Assembly (NCBI GenBank): GCA_028023455.1
Contig: JAQFVV010006621.1
Location: 223,452 to 287,451 of the forward strand
Direction: 5' to 3'
Origin: Epiperipatus broadwayi
Taxonomy: Eukaryota; Onychophora; Udeonychophora; Euonychophora; Peripatidae
DNA: 64,000 nt
The translations under genes were made by a program, and so were the position numbers. How positions within the stretch are numbered: the stretch's first letter is position 1; each line of letters begins with the position of its first letter. Of the stretch, positions 53,069 to 64,000 are shown piece by piece. The notes under the pieces are model-generated. The model was not told the origin of the DNA, searched no databases, and saw only the letters and a program-made list of their open reading frames with translations.

Positions 53069-54037
53069 CACCTGGGTCTCATTTTATGTGGATTATTTTA
53101 ATGCGATTTTGAAGTAATGCAATTCATGTTTTTTTTTTAATATCTTTTATGTTTCACTATATTTACTAGATATTAAAAAATTTAAATTATTAATAACTTA
53201 CTTTGACTTGAAATACTTTTTTTTGTTCAAAAATATAATGTTATATTAGCAGCTAATGTGAATATGGCCTGAAGCTGTATTTAGAATCTTAACTTCTATA
53301 TTAACAACCTATTTATACTAATAAGTAAATAATAATAATAGGTTTATACTTACATATAAAAATATCACAATAAATATTCAAAAATTTTAAACTTTTAAAA
53401 CATATTTTGTTAGGTATAACAGAAATAAATAATCATAGATTTTCAAAATAAATAATGAAGATTTTATTGATTTTATAAACTGAAAATAATCTTACTAATG
53501 ATAATATGTAATCTTTTTGTTTTGATTGTGATCTCATTTTTTTAGTATAAAAACAGAAAACCACTAACACAGCACGAGACTGAAAGTGATGCTAGTTGTA
53601 TATCACATCACGAATAAAAATAACATGGCTAACAGGTTTCTCTGGGCATAATTGCTGAGAAATTCTTTTCATTTAAGGAGAAGCCACAATACATCACATC
53701 ACATTGAGTCTGATTTCTTACCAGTTTACAAATGAACACTAGCAGTAATGATTACAATATGTATGAAAAATGTAAAATTAAATACTGTAGTTAATAAAAA
53801 AGTAAAAAAAGTTTGTCTTGTATTAATTTTTTTCAAATATTTGAAATTTTTTATTAGTCATACTTTATTTGTTTATTTTTTAATGCAAATTTTAAAGTAA
53901 TTTTGCCTTGTTGCTTTGCTTTAATGTGAATTCTGAAAATTACAGCACCTATCCCCCATTTTTTAAGGTAGGTTACAATTATTTTTGTGCACATTTTTTG
54001 AGAAACCTATCTACCGCATAAAATGAGACCCTGGGTG
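53069..54037. mobile_element. Non-autonomous TIR transposon flanked by TA
   Basis: The left end CACCTGGGTCTCATTTTATG at 53069-53088 is matched by the reverse complement of the right end (CACCCAGGGTCTCATTTTATG, ending at 54037) with a one-base indel and one further difference. Both ends are flanked by TA (53067-53068 and 54038-54039), consistent with a TA target-site duplication as used by Tc1/mariner-like elements. The 969-bp interior has no transposase. Its left half (53148-53520) recurs inverted at 56440-56800. The superfamily is inferred from the TA alone. Confidence 0.7.
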
Positions 54038-56439
54038 TAATTCATATGAGTTTTGAAAAAAAAAGAGTGATATTTCACCATAATGTTTCCTACCCTATTC
54101 TATGAGGAATTTTTGTAATTCTCTGGATTACATTTTTTAAACAATTTACCATGTGGTAAATTTGCTTTTCATCATTCTTACCCTCATTCAGGATTTCTAC
54201 ATGATGTTTTCAATGTTATTTTAATTTTATATATATATGAATGAATTAATTACAAAAGGAATTATTTAGGCTTTAAATTATTTATGAAAAGTATGAAATC
54301 AATTACCAAGTTAAAACAATACTATGCTCCAATGTCTTTTACAGTTTCAAAATTAAAATAAACATTTTTAAAAGAGAGAGGGGACAAAATTACTTGATTA
54401 AATATATAATTCTTAGCAAATTTATCAAACTACAAGCTACAAGTCTATTTGCTTCTATAAGTATTTTTTTACTAAATTTTTAAATTATTTTGTTTTTATC
54501 AAATTAATTTTAAATCATTTAATATTTCCTATCAGTATTGTTATTTTATTACTAAATTTATTGCAGTTTTATTTTTATTGTTTTTCTTTCTGTTTTTTTA
54601 ACGTTAATTTAGTTAACTATTTATATAATTAAAAATATTAATGTTTTTTTTTATATAATTTCATCAATTTATTTATTTTAAAAAAATATTTTAAAAAAAA
54701 ACAAATGTTTTATTCATTTTTTGTCAATTGTTTTGACAAATTATTTTAGAATAGTAAATTTTGTTTGAGGAATGGGGAGGATATATATATATAAATTCCA
54801 TTGTAAATAAATCAAAGTAATTTTTATTTTTTTATTAAAATTCATTTATTGTTTTTGTTATTTAAAATTTTATATCTTTATAAAAAATTAATTTTATTTA
54901 CTGCCTCAATTTTTTTTGACAGTATAATTTTTACTTGCCCTAAATTTAATTCAATTTATATATAAATGTATGTAAATGTGTTTATTGTTAAGGCAATATA
55001 TATCATGTAACACTATACTGAAAACATGGAAATAAATATCACAACTATCTATATATAAAAGTTTTCAGATGTAACTATGTTATCTGCTGCTAAGACTTTA
55101 AATAGACTTATTCACATGCATCCATACTTCTGCATTTAATTATTACTTGTTACAGTTTATACATCTGAAAATTATTGGTAATATTGCATATATAGTTTTT
55201 TTATGTTTCAATCTATAGAAATAATGGCTTTATTTATAACTCAAAATCAGAATGATTTGTTTATGCGATAGAACACTTATCAGAACAATGAAACAATAAT
55301 AGCAAATCTAAATAGGCTAATATTTTTCATAGCTTTTATTAATAAACTTTCTATTTGTGCTTACAAAGCAAATTAATAGTTATTCCAATTTTTCATATGT
55401 TAATAATTAGTACTTATTTCGATAATATTTATTTATATATAGATGCATAAATTATTTAATCAACAATTAGTTCTCTATAACATTTTTATTTCTCATTTCT
55501 TTAATAAAAACTATGAGTTTTTTCATTTCTAATTGCTCAGAATTTTATAAAAACTTTAAATTGCAAAATTATTAAAGACAATCTTTCATTCACAGATTTT
55601 GAATTTCACAGCCTAGAATCTTTGATTTACGGATTTTGAATTCCAGAGTTTTTACCATTTCACTTTTTCAAACATAGCATAATAATTTAATGAATCATTA
55701 ATTAACATTTCTTAAGAAGCTTGACCACTGAAAATGATAGATAAAAATAAAACTTGAGCTTATTTTTTAAATGTTTACAGCTGCTATTAATTTTCAAAAC
55801 TGTAGTTAGCTTTTATTTGCTTATCCACACAATTATTGTCTGTTATTTGTGATAATAAAGAATTCATTCATAAATAAAAGTCAATATTTTTTCTTACCAA
55901 AACATTGAGGATTTTTGCTTAGATAAGTGATAGAAAGCTAGAACTTCTTTTGAACTTGAATAGATTTTGTGAATTTTTAAAATGTTATTTACTTTAAGAT
56001 ATTATTGTGAACATGAAAGAACCATGGTGCTAATTTAATGAATGAAGCTATTTTTGTCTTGTTTTAAAGCATTTGTAATTTTAACCAATATTCATACAAC
56101 TTCTTTTTATTTAAGCTCATACATCTATTTGTGTCTTTTTATATCATCATAATAAAAATATAAAATAAGCATGTGTTTAAAATAAGATTTTGATAATAAA
56201 AATAATGATTGATTTCTTTTTAATTATCGAAAGCTTAACTGTTTCCTATTGCGCTATTCTGATGTTTTTCTTTGTCTCACACATCAATGTAAAATATATG
56301 ATAAAATGATTATTACATATAAAATAATAAATTGGACTTCATTTGATAGAATTTTTTATTTACTACTGAAATAAATTTTAAATGTTCACATTTTGTTTTT
56401 GTAAATATTAAAAAAATAAAACAATAATAAAACAAAAAT
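54038..56439. other. AT-rich DNA, nothing recognised
   Basis: No gene, tandem repeat or element end identified. Confidence 0.4.
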
Positions 56440-56800
56440 GTTACACGTCATTGTTTCTAGAAAGATTATTTTCAGTTTATAAAATCAATGAAATCTTTGT
56501 TATTTCTGTAATATTTATAAAAACTATAATGAATAATTATTTATTTCTCTAATATCTAATGAATTATGCTTTAAAAGTTTAAGTTTTTTTAATATCTATT
56601 GCAAATTTATGATTTTTTCTTACTCGTAAATATCAAGTAAATCATTTACATCATAGCTGCTCTTCAATTTTGCTTCTGGCCATATTTATATTAGCTGCTA
56701 ATATAATATTATATTTTTGAAAATAAAGTATTTCAAGTCAAAATAAATTATTAATAATTTATATTTCTTGATATCTAATATATATAGTGCAAATTAGTTT
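56440..56800 (-). repeat. Second, end-less copy of the 53-kb TIR element interior
   Basis: The reverse complement matches 53148-53520. Shared blocks are TATTAGCAGCTAAT, TTTTGACTTGAAATACTTT, AAACTTTTAAA and ATTGATTTTATAAACTGAAA. The TIR was not found at either end, so this is a truncated copy, or the shared part is itself an older repeat nested inside the TIR element. Confidence 0.65.
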
Positions 56801-57158
56801 TTAAAAAATATCTAAAACCATAATAAATTTGCAAATAAATATGTTTTTGCATCATTGGAAATTTCAATGGCATAAAACTCTGAATGTTTTACAGCATTGG
56901 CAACACATAATGACTGACCATATCAGGGTGGGCTTATGGCTATTGTAAGATCGAGAATTGTGAATTTTGTGCCTTTCAGCATGGACTTTTTGCCAAAAAA
57001 AAATATTATAATAAAGTATATCATTTTACATGCATTTTAATATATAATATTAAAAAATCCACCAGGGAGTGAATTGGCCAAAAGATGTTTCTCTGTCGTT
57101 TGAAGTATAGGGAGTTAATAATAATTTAATGTTTAGAATTAATTGTGTATATATATAT
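56801..57158. other. Unassigned DNA
   Basis: A less AT-rich patch at 56880-57000 has no recognisable content. Confidence 0.3.
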
Positions 57159-57360
57159 GTTAAAACGAAGATTTGCAGTAAATATATAAAATACATATTT
57201 TAGGTTCATCCGGTAAAAACTTTAATATCATATACCGTATTCACAACCATCCACAAGTTAACTCTGTGGATGGCTTGTGTGACCAAGTCGAAACGTCAGT
57301 ATATTGATATTAAAAGTTTTTAACATGGATGAACCCGCAAAATATGTATTTTATATATAT
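57159..57360. mobile_element. Palindromic solo PLE terminus
   Basis: The left arm (57159-57230) is the reverse complement of 12121-12195, the end of the 9.7-kb PLE. The right part (57260-57355) matches the same end in direct orientation. The unit therefore has ~55-60-bp inverted ends around a core that includes a perfect 8-bp hairpin, CCATCCAC (57247-57254) with GTGGATGG (57266-57273), and the hammerhead-like block. No coding sequence is attached. AT runs flank both sides. PLEs are known for such stand-alone or inverted pseudo-LTR arrangements. Confidence 0.75.
57264..57299 (+). ncRNA. Candidate hammerhead-ribozyme-like motif (core imperfect)
   Basis: CTGTGGATGGCTTG is followed by loop TGTGAC and CAAGTCGAAACGTCAG. 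GGCTTG pairs with CAAGTC (one G-U), leaving GAAAC directly after the stem as in hammerhead stem II plus box 2. Box 1 should be CTGANGA but reads CTGTGGA, so the core is not canonical and self-cleavage is doubtful. Hammerheads in PLE terminal repeats are established knowledge. Confidence 0.4.
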
Positions 57361-57784
57361 ATATCATATTGTTAAGGATGATTTGTTGAAGTTTACAGTA
57401 ACAAGAGTTATGAAGCAATTTATGTATAATGACTAAATAATCTTAATAATTATTATATTACAATTAATTATTTAAAAGCAAACTAATATTTATATTTGAA
57501 TTTGCTAGATAATTAATATATTTTTAGTAATGCTTTAATTTTTCATATATAATTAATTAATTGAGTTAAAATTAACATTAGCAATATATATTAAGATATA
57601 ATTAAAATCTCTACTCCATCCCATATTTTGGAAAGATGAGAATAAATACATCTGCAAAAACCAAATGTTCCCTAAAATGTATATTTCATGGTGAACCAGC
57701 ACTGAACAATTGTCATATAAGTTTGCCACTTATAAATCAAAGAATATATATATATATATATATATATATATTACAAATCAAGGT
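57361..57784. other. AT-rich spacer with an old repeat scrap and AT run
   Basis: 57665-57725 ('atgtatatttcatggtgaaccagcactgaa') resembles part of the 12.3-14.6-kb repeat unit. An (AT)n run lies at 57745-57771. Confidence 0.35.
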
Positions 57785-58320
57785 CTGTATTTCTTCAAAA
57801 TAATATATGTAAATTTATAAATAAATATTAGAAAATACAGTATTTAAAAGTTTATAAAAATATATCTATAACCGTCACTTAAAAGTGATTTCAACTATCT
57901 TTATAGTTTTTGTCAACTAATACTTTTAAAATGTCAGCTTTCCCATAATTTCATGATGACACCTTCCCATAATTCCATGATCTTATTTTTTGCTGCTTGC
58001 CTATTAATTAAATTTTGCTTGTATTTATATATTAACATCGCTTCTTTAATTTTTCTTTTATTATTATTTCTTTCAGTTTTCAATATTTTTACATTACTAT
58101 AATTAAAATCAAAACCATATATGCATGATTTATTATGGTCATAAAAGACAGAAGCTGATAAATTATCATTATTTTTATAATTTTGTATTGTATTTTGAGC
58201 CCTTTTTAATAATAAGTGCCCCTTTGTTCTTTTTTCCAATGTGCACCTTGATTCACCTATATATACATTGCCACACCTACATGTCCATTTGCAAATGATA
58301 AAATTTTTATTTGACAATAA
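57785..58320 (-). pseudogene. PLE GIY-YIG fragment, left arm of head-to-head pair
   Basis: The best GIY-YIG reading in the window outside the 9.7-kb copy, open over 57934-58317 (127 residues). It contains FIICKWTCRCGNVYIGESRC with its Cys-x-Cys pair and YIG, LSASVFYDHNKSC, FDFNYSNVKILKTE, and IKEAMLIYKYKQNLINRQAA. The Gly-Ile-Tyr half and all of the RT are missing, so this is a 3' fragment. A ~27-bp direct repeat ('catgAAATTATGGGAAAG...') lies just after the stop. It ends in the same terminal sequence as the 38.3-kb copy. Confidence 0.85.
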
Positions 58321-58369
58321 AGTCTTATCTTTTGAATTATTTATTAATTTATTTAAATAAAAATTGTAT

Positions 58370-58845
58370 CATTTACAAATGGACATGTAGGTGAGATAGC
58401 CGATATATAGGTGAATTGAGGTGCACATTGGAAAAAAGAACAAAGGGGGATTTGTTATTATTAAAAAGAGTTCAAAATACAAAATTATAAAAATAATGAT
58501 AATTTATCAGCTTCTGTCTTTTATGACCATAATAAATCATGCATATATGATTTTGATTTTAATTATAGTAATGTAAAAATATTGGAAACTGAAAAAAAAA
58601 ATAATAAAAATTAAAGAAGTGATGTTAATATATAAATAAAAGCAAGATTTAATTAATAGGCAAGCAGCAAACATTAAGGTCATGGAATTATGGAAAAGTT
58701 AACATCATGGAATTGTGGGAAAGCTGACATTTTAAAAGTATTCATTGACAAAAACTACAAAAATAGTTGAAAGTGTGTCTAAGTGATGGTTATAGATATA
58801 TTTTTATAAACTTTTACATACTGTATTTTCTAATATTTATTTATA

Positions 58846-58850
<5 letters not shown>
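58370..58850 (+). pseudogene. PLE GIY-YIG fragment, right arm of head-to-head pair
   Basis: The inverted counterpart of 57805-58320 across a ~50-bp spacer. It starts in ACAAATGGACATGTAGGTG and runs through GGTGCACATTGGAAAAA, TTATGACCATAATAAATCATG (complement in the left arm), and the duplicated 'catggaattatgg' block. Small indels and substitutions break the frame. It ends at the long AT tract. Confidence 0.85.

Positions 58851-58921
<71 letters not shown>
58850..58921. repeat. (AT)n microsatellite, ~72 bp
   Basis: Pure AT dinucleotides between the PLE arm and the following LINE 3' end. Confidence 0.97.
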
Positions 58922-58924
<3 letters not shown>

Positions 58925-59045
58925 CACTAGTCAAGCGCTACATATTGTAATAATTTTGTTTAAAATTATTAAAATAAAAATCACCATAGATAATGCAAAA
59001 GTTTTAAGAAATTAATTAATGAAAAAATAAAAATACTGCAGAGCA

Positions 59046-59645
59046 TTTTATCAAGAAATAATCTTTGTAGAAGATTTGATGAGTCCATTGAACACATACT
59101 CTATCAATGTGAATGGTGGACTCAGTTACATAACATTGCCCTACAGAGGATTACAGGATACAATTCTTCAAATGTCTACCTTAATGATGCATTAAAAACT
59201 GGAAATTTTGGCTCCATCCACCTGGTCACTTTCATAAATTTTATCATATGGAAGATTAGATGTAAGGTATTATTTGATAGAGAGTTGTCTGGTCCTATTG
59301 AAGACATTTTCTTAAAGTTATTATATAAAGGTAAAGAAAGTGATCTAAGAACATGCCTGCCTAGCCTTGCTGAGCAAACATGGAGTCAATTAAATATTTA
59401 GCAATAGCCATGTATATTATTTATTCATGACACTCAAACTTTACATGCCATGGGATTTATATGCCAAATTAGATCACCCCTGATAAGTAACATAACATAA
59501 AATTTTACTTTTAATCTTGTAATTATCATATAATTTAATAACTAATTAGTCTTTAATGTGTCACACATGATTGTAAATATGAACTCTGTATTACAATGTA
59601 TATTTTACTTTTTGTGCAAATAAAGTTTATTTTGAAAAAAAAAAA
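59046..59645 (+). pseudogene. LINE 3' end: zinc-knuckle tail, 3' UTR and poly(A)
   Basis: A frame open from 59049 to the TAG at 59400-59402, without a usable ATG, reads NNLCRRFDESIEHILYQCEW, then FINFIIWKIRCKVLFDRELS, and ends EQTWSQLNI. It corresponds to the C-terminal end of the minus-strand LINE at 17631-17996 (ESIDHIFLRSS...FMNYALWCVRCRLMIEG), keeping the His and final Cys of the knuckle. The 3' UTR ends with AATAAA at about 59620 and an A run at 59635-59645. It is therefore a 5'-truncated insertion of the same or a sister LINE family. Confidence 0.75.
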
Positions 59646-61376
59646 GTTAGTTTTTTTTTTTAATATAAGCATAGATCACCAAAGGACAAACATGTCATTT
59701 ATTATATAAGTTTTGCTAGTTTAAAATAATTTAATTTAGCATAAATTACAACTACTAAAAAAAGGGGAAAGGGAATCTAAAAACTAAAAAAACAATTCTC
59801 TTTTTATTTATTTTAAGAATAAGGGAGGCATGAATACAGATTGATTTTAAATATAAAGAAAATAAATATATGTGTGTGAATAAAATATGAGAGTAAATTC
59901 AAAAAATAAAAAAAAAGCTAATAATTAAATTTTAAAAATGGAAATTAGTAATTATAATTTGCTACAAACATAACATGGGAATAATTAAAAACTACCTTAT
60001 CCAAGGACTGGTTAATATACAATAGCAAATAATTAATAGAATTTAATTGATTTGGGAAATTTTATTTAAAAAAAAGATATAACAACAATGAAGTGGTGAC
60101 ATATAAGTAGGACCAAAAATTTGATGCACTCGGATATATATTAGTTTTGGTTCTCTTACTTCAGAGTTGTATTTTGTTCAATTCATCATTAATAAGATAA
60201 TGCCATGCTAAGCAGTCATTGAAGTATGTGTCCAGATTCCAACCTCAGTCTGGCAGAACATCAACAATCCACCCATTAGAAAATATGCATGTATAGAAAT
60301 CTAAACCACCAAAAAATATCTAAACTGCCTAAACATACATAATAAGGAGCCATGACTAAAACCATCAAAGAACCAAAAATCCAACTGGTTGATAATCTAC
60401 ATTCAGCAGGAAAAAGTAAGAAGCCACCCATCTCAGAGAAACTTTCAAAATCCTAGGTAATATAAATTTTTATCCCCAATCATAGACTAGTATTAACTTT
60501 ATGAACAATAAGTATCAGTAGCAATCTTTGACTGTCCCTTTGTTTTTCAGCATAGATGAACTATTGTATGTGCATGGATATCTGCTTCTCATTGTGTTAG
60601 CAAATGTTTGCAAAGTAAATAATTACTACTATAATCCTAAATGTGTGTATGTACTTATATGTATGTTAATTGTTCATTATATAGCATTATTATTGTATAC
60701 CCTTACTAAGAATATTTGCATATAGAATGTATTCCATTTTATTATTATTTGTTTATTGAAAAGATGTGTGTAGAATATTTTTAAATTTCTAATAATAAAT
60801 TTATGTCCAGTTTAAGAATAAATGTGTCTGCTGATTAGTACTTAATAGTTTTTTGGAGTTGTACCACTAATAAACAATTTTCTTAAATGTCAATCGAATA
60901 ATTAATTATTTATGTTGTATTATTATTTTTCTTTATGACTGAGCTAGTTGGGATTTCTTAGATGCTGAATTCGTTTGCCATCATTCAGGGCATGTTAACT
61001 ACTTATTGTAGTTAGCTGGTGCCTGAAGTTTACTTTGAAACAAATAAAGTGTTTTGAATGACAAGGGTTGAATTCAGCAGTGGAGAAGATCTGTGGCATG
61101 GAAATGTGGTTGTGGTTATATATCTTATATAGATTTGGCATGGCCATAGGCACCTTCTGGACATTATGCTTCTTTTCTTAAGGGACCAGTGTGATGCAAT
61201 ATTTAAATTGCAGCTGGAGTAGATCGAATTTGTAGCAAATATTTTTTTAATATTGTCATTTTTCTATACAAGGAAGTCAACAAATTGTTTTTCAAGTTTG
61301 CTTATCACAATTTTTATTAAAGAGTAAAAAAAAAAAATATGCCATTTTTTTATTCGATCTTCTCCCAACCGGTTCA
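59646..61376. other. Mostly unassigned; two less AT-rich islands
   Basis: 60110-60460 and 60930-61230 are noticeably richer in G+C than their flanks. The first contains a 34-codon ATG frame (60352-60456) in good start context with a Lys/Ser-rich, unrecognised product. The second contains AATAAA at about 61042 but no long frame. Either could be an untranslated or exonic part of a host gene, or an unknown repeat. Confidence 0.3.
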
Positions 61377-61510
61377 ATATATATATATATATAATTCTAA
61401 AACAGACATTTTATTACGTATATATCACAATAAATTCATCTAAGTTTTTCAAAGGTTAAAAAGTAATATAAAAAAATTTGACTTACTTTATTTTTGGGAT
61501 AAAAAAAAAA

Positions 61511-61550
61511 TATGTGTGTGTGTGTGTGCGGAGAGAGAGAGAGAGAGAAA
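61511..61550. repeat. Compound (TG)n(AG)n microsatellite
   Basis: TG run, then 'cgg', then AG run; the same order as the compound tract at 13950-13993. Confidence 0.9.
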
Positions 61551-62648
61551 TACAGATTTAGATATATAATTGCTGATTATCTATAAAAACATAAATAATG
61601 AATCATTTTTTTGATTTATCAGCTCACTTTTAATTATAAAGCCTATCATCACTGTAAAAATTCTGAATACATTCTCTCACTATATAAATATTTCGCAGAT
61701 AAATCTATGTAAAGAAGTGAACTATCATGTTTACTGTGGAACATTAGATGTTTTAAACCTTTAAGTTAACTGATGAATAGATATTAGTGTATGAAATATA
61801 TCTGCGGGTCGTTTGTATTTTTTTTAATTATGAATATCACATTATTCATGAACTTCAAAACATAAGTGGTATGTGGATAAATAAAGAGGTTTGATTTGTT
61901 ATTCACCCACACAAGTACATACACACATATATATTTATAAAAATAGTAATATTGAATGTGCATCATTGAAACTTTCAAATAATTATGTCCTAAATTATGT
62001 TTAAACTTTAACATTAAATATAATATTGTTATAATATTTAACCAAAAAATTGTTTCGTTTTATCATGGGATGGTAACTGGTTTTTAGGCTAATGATTATA
62101 TCAGATAAACACAAATATATATTTTAATCAAGATTAGTTGATTTTTGTGAAAGGAAACAGTTTAAAAGATCATAAATTTCTATTGCACGATTTCTTAACA
62201 ACATTCAATATTATTGCCCTTTTATATGATGTTTATTTAGTTATTTACTTATACCAACGTTAATTGAAAAAGTTTATTTATAAAATAAATTTGGCGATAA
62301 GTTTTGACCACTAACATTAAATAAATACAAAAAGACTTTAATCAAATTATCATTAAATTATATTTAAACTTCAATATCAATTTAAATGTTATATAAAAAT
62401 TAAGTTCATGTGTTTGATGGGATATTTTTAACTGATTTTTTAAGATAACAGAAATTAAGCGATTTCTTTAAAGTAAGATAACGACTTAAATAATAAAATT
62501 TTAATACATGTTGCAAGATAATCTAATATTATTATTCAATATCATTTTATATATATATATTGAACTTGGACAGTTGTTACAGTAAAATATTTATATAATT
62601 TATGACGATATAATATAAATTATACAAAGTAATCTGTAGTGTGCTACT

Positions 62649-62680
<32 letters not shown>

Positions 62681-64000
62681 ACGTGGTTATTTATTCAAAG
62701 AAGTAAAGTTTATGTATGAATTATTTTGTTTGCAATGTATTTGTTTAAACTTACTTATTTATTACATTTATTTATCAGATAGCATATTGTGACACTGATA
62801 TTATTATTGACTGCATAAAAATTGTAAATTAAATAATAAAACAACACTAAAAGATTAATAATATGGCAAAAGTTATGCAATAATATCAAAACAATATTGT
62901 AAATCAAAATATCTAATATTATGATATAAATAATTGAAATTGATAATATTAAAACTTGATAAATAAAAAAGCACACACCCACACAAATGTTATTTAAATA
63001 GTAATATAGAAGCAGATAAAAATGTTAAATTTCTGAAGAAATAAAAAACGTTTAAGTAATTTTAAATTTGAAAAGCATAATTGTAATTTAAAACTGAATA
63101 ATAAAAAAGTAGAAACCAAAATAAATTTTAAAGTTTTGATTTAAAAGCAAATATATTACTATAAAAATTGAAAATTAAATTATTTTAAATAATAAAAAGA
63201 ATTTTGTATAATGTACTGAAATTAAAATTTATTATCATTATTAGTAGTAGCAATAGTAGTAGTAGTAGTAGTAGTGAATAGTAATAGTTTTGTCTTAATG
63301 CATATTTTATTAATAAACCAAAAAACATAATGTAGGGTTACAGATAACAATAAAAAAAATTAAAATGCATACATATTAAATAATATTGTTAAGATTAAGA
63401 TTAAATATGTAACTGATCAAATTATTAGATAATATGGTTTTATCTGTAATATTAACAAAAATAGGAGAGTTATTTAAATATAATAATTTAAACACATTAA
63501 AGGAAAGAAATATTAGTAATGGGAAAACATAAAAGAAAGATGTAATTTTATTTATATTTGACCAAGATGTTAAAAAGAAAACTAGATTTACAAATAAAAC
63601 AAAAATATATAATAAATTACATTTTTAAATTTATATAACTTGATGATTCATTATATTTTGTCAATTGAATAAAATATAGGTTACAGGAATCAACTAATAT
63701 AAATACAAATGAAAAAATAGGATTACATACAAATGGGCATAATGTTACTGAAAAGTGAACATAATAATTACATAAATTAAAGAATGCTTTGATAAGATTA
63801 CATATATTAATAGATGATTAAATAAATTCTGGCAAGCATAATACTGTTATCACAATTTTGCAACAAAAGTGAAACATCATATAAATTTTGACATAAATAT
63901 ATAAAAAGATTCCATTATTTTGTATAACTTATTCAGATTTTAATAATGTACTCAGATTTTATGTTAGGAAATGTTTATTTGGAACTTAAAATGCTGAGAA
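61551..64000. other. AT-rich DNA with short microsatellites
   Basis: (CA)n(TA)n at 62649-62680 and an imperfect (AGT)n run at 63243-63275. No gene or element recognised. Confidence 0.4.

Overview
This is a strongly A+T-rich window (about three quarters A+T by eye) from the nuclear genome of an invertebrate animal. I find no host protein-coding gene, rRNA or intact tRNA gene that I can defend. What can be identified is repeat-derived: Penelope-like elements (PLEs) with GIY-YIG endonuclease, RTE-type and other non-LTR retrotransposons (LINEs), an LTR retrotransposon with very long LTRs, tRNA-promoter-bearing repeats, short inverted-repeat elements, and long AT, CT and GATA microsatellites. This mix and base composition fit several groups (spiders and other chelicerates, cnidarians, flatworms, molluscs). 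The sequence alone does not decide between them.

Layout. 1-4398: the 3' two thirds of a non-autonomous LTR retrotransposon (5' LTR cut by the window edge, tRNA-Lys-type primer-binding site, one 220-residue coiled-coil ORF, 3' LTR of about 2.1 kb); a diverged solo LTR of the same family lies at 25376-27256. 4430-16100: PLE territory. It holds two diverged 3' fragments (4.4-5.3 and 15.2-16.1 kb), a GIY-YIG remnant (8.9-9.2 kb), one nearly complete PLE (9.7-12.2 kb, one stop codon and one frameshift), two inverted-repeat elements, and a 2.2-kb inverted tandem array of roughly 430-bp units with tRNA-like A and B boxes. 17450-20620: a minus-strand LINE with endonuclease, reverse transcriptase (RT) and C-terminal zinc knuckle. 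20.6-31.2 kb: mostly unassigned AT-rich DNA plus the solo LTR. 31.9-37.2 kb: two copies of one inverted-repeat element, a jockey-like LINE scrap and an almost full-length RTE element. 38-48 kb: PLE scraps, a badly decayed LINE, a decayed PLE RT and an uninterrupted 1.16-kb GATA array. 51.9-59.6 kb: a perfect palindrome around an AT tract, a 969-bp TIR element with TA flanks, a palindromic PLE terminus with a hammerhead-like core, a head-to-head pair of PLE fragments and another LINE 3' end. The final 4 kb is AT-rich with short microsatellites.

Two patterns cut across the window. First, copies of the same element repeatedly sit as inverted, head-to-head pairs (about 10 loci). Second, many element boundaries abut an (AT)n tract. 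All protein-coding potential recognised is for transposition (RT, AP-type endonuclease, GIY-YIG nuclease), and every copy is damaged, so the region looks like a transposon graveyard with a few relatively young copies (the RTE at 33.9-36.8 kb, the PLE at 9.7-12.2 kb and the LTR element).
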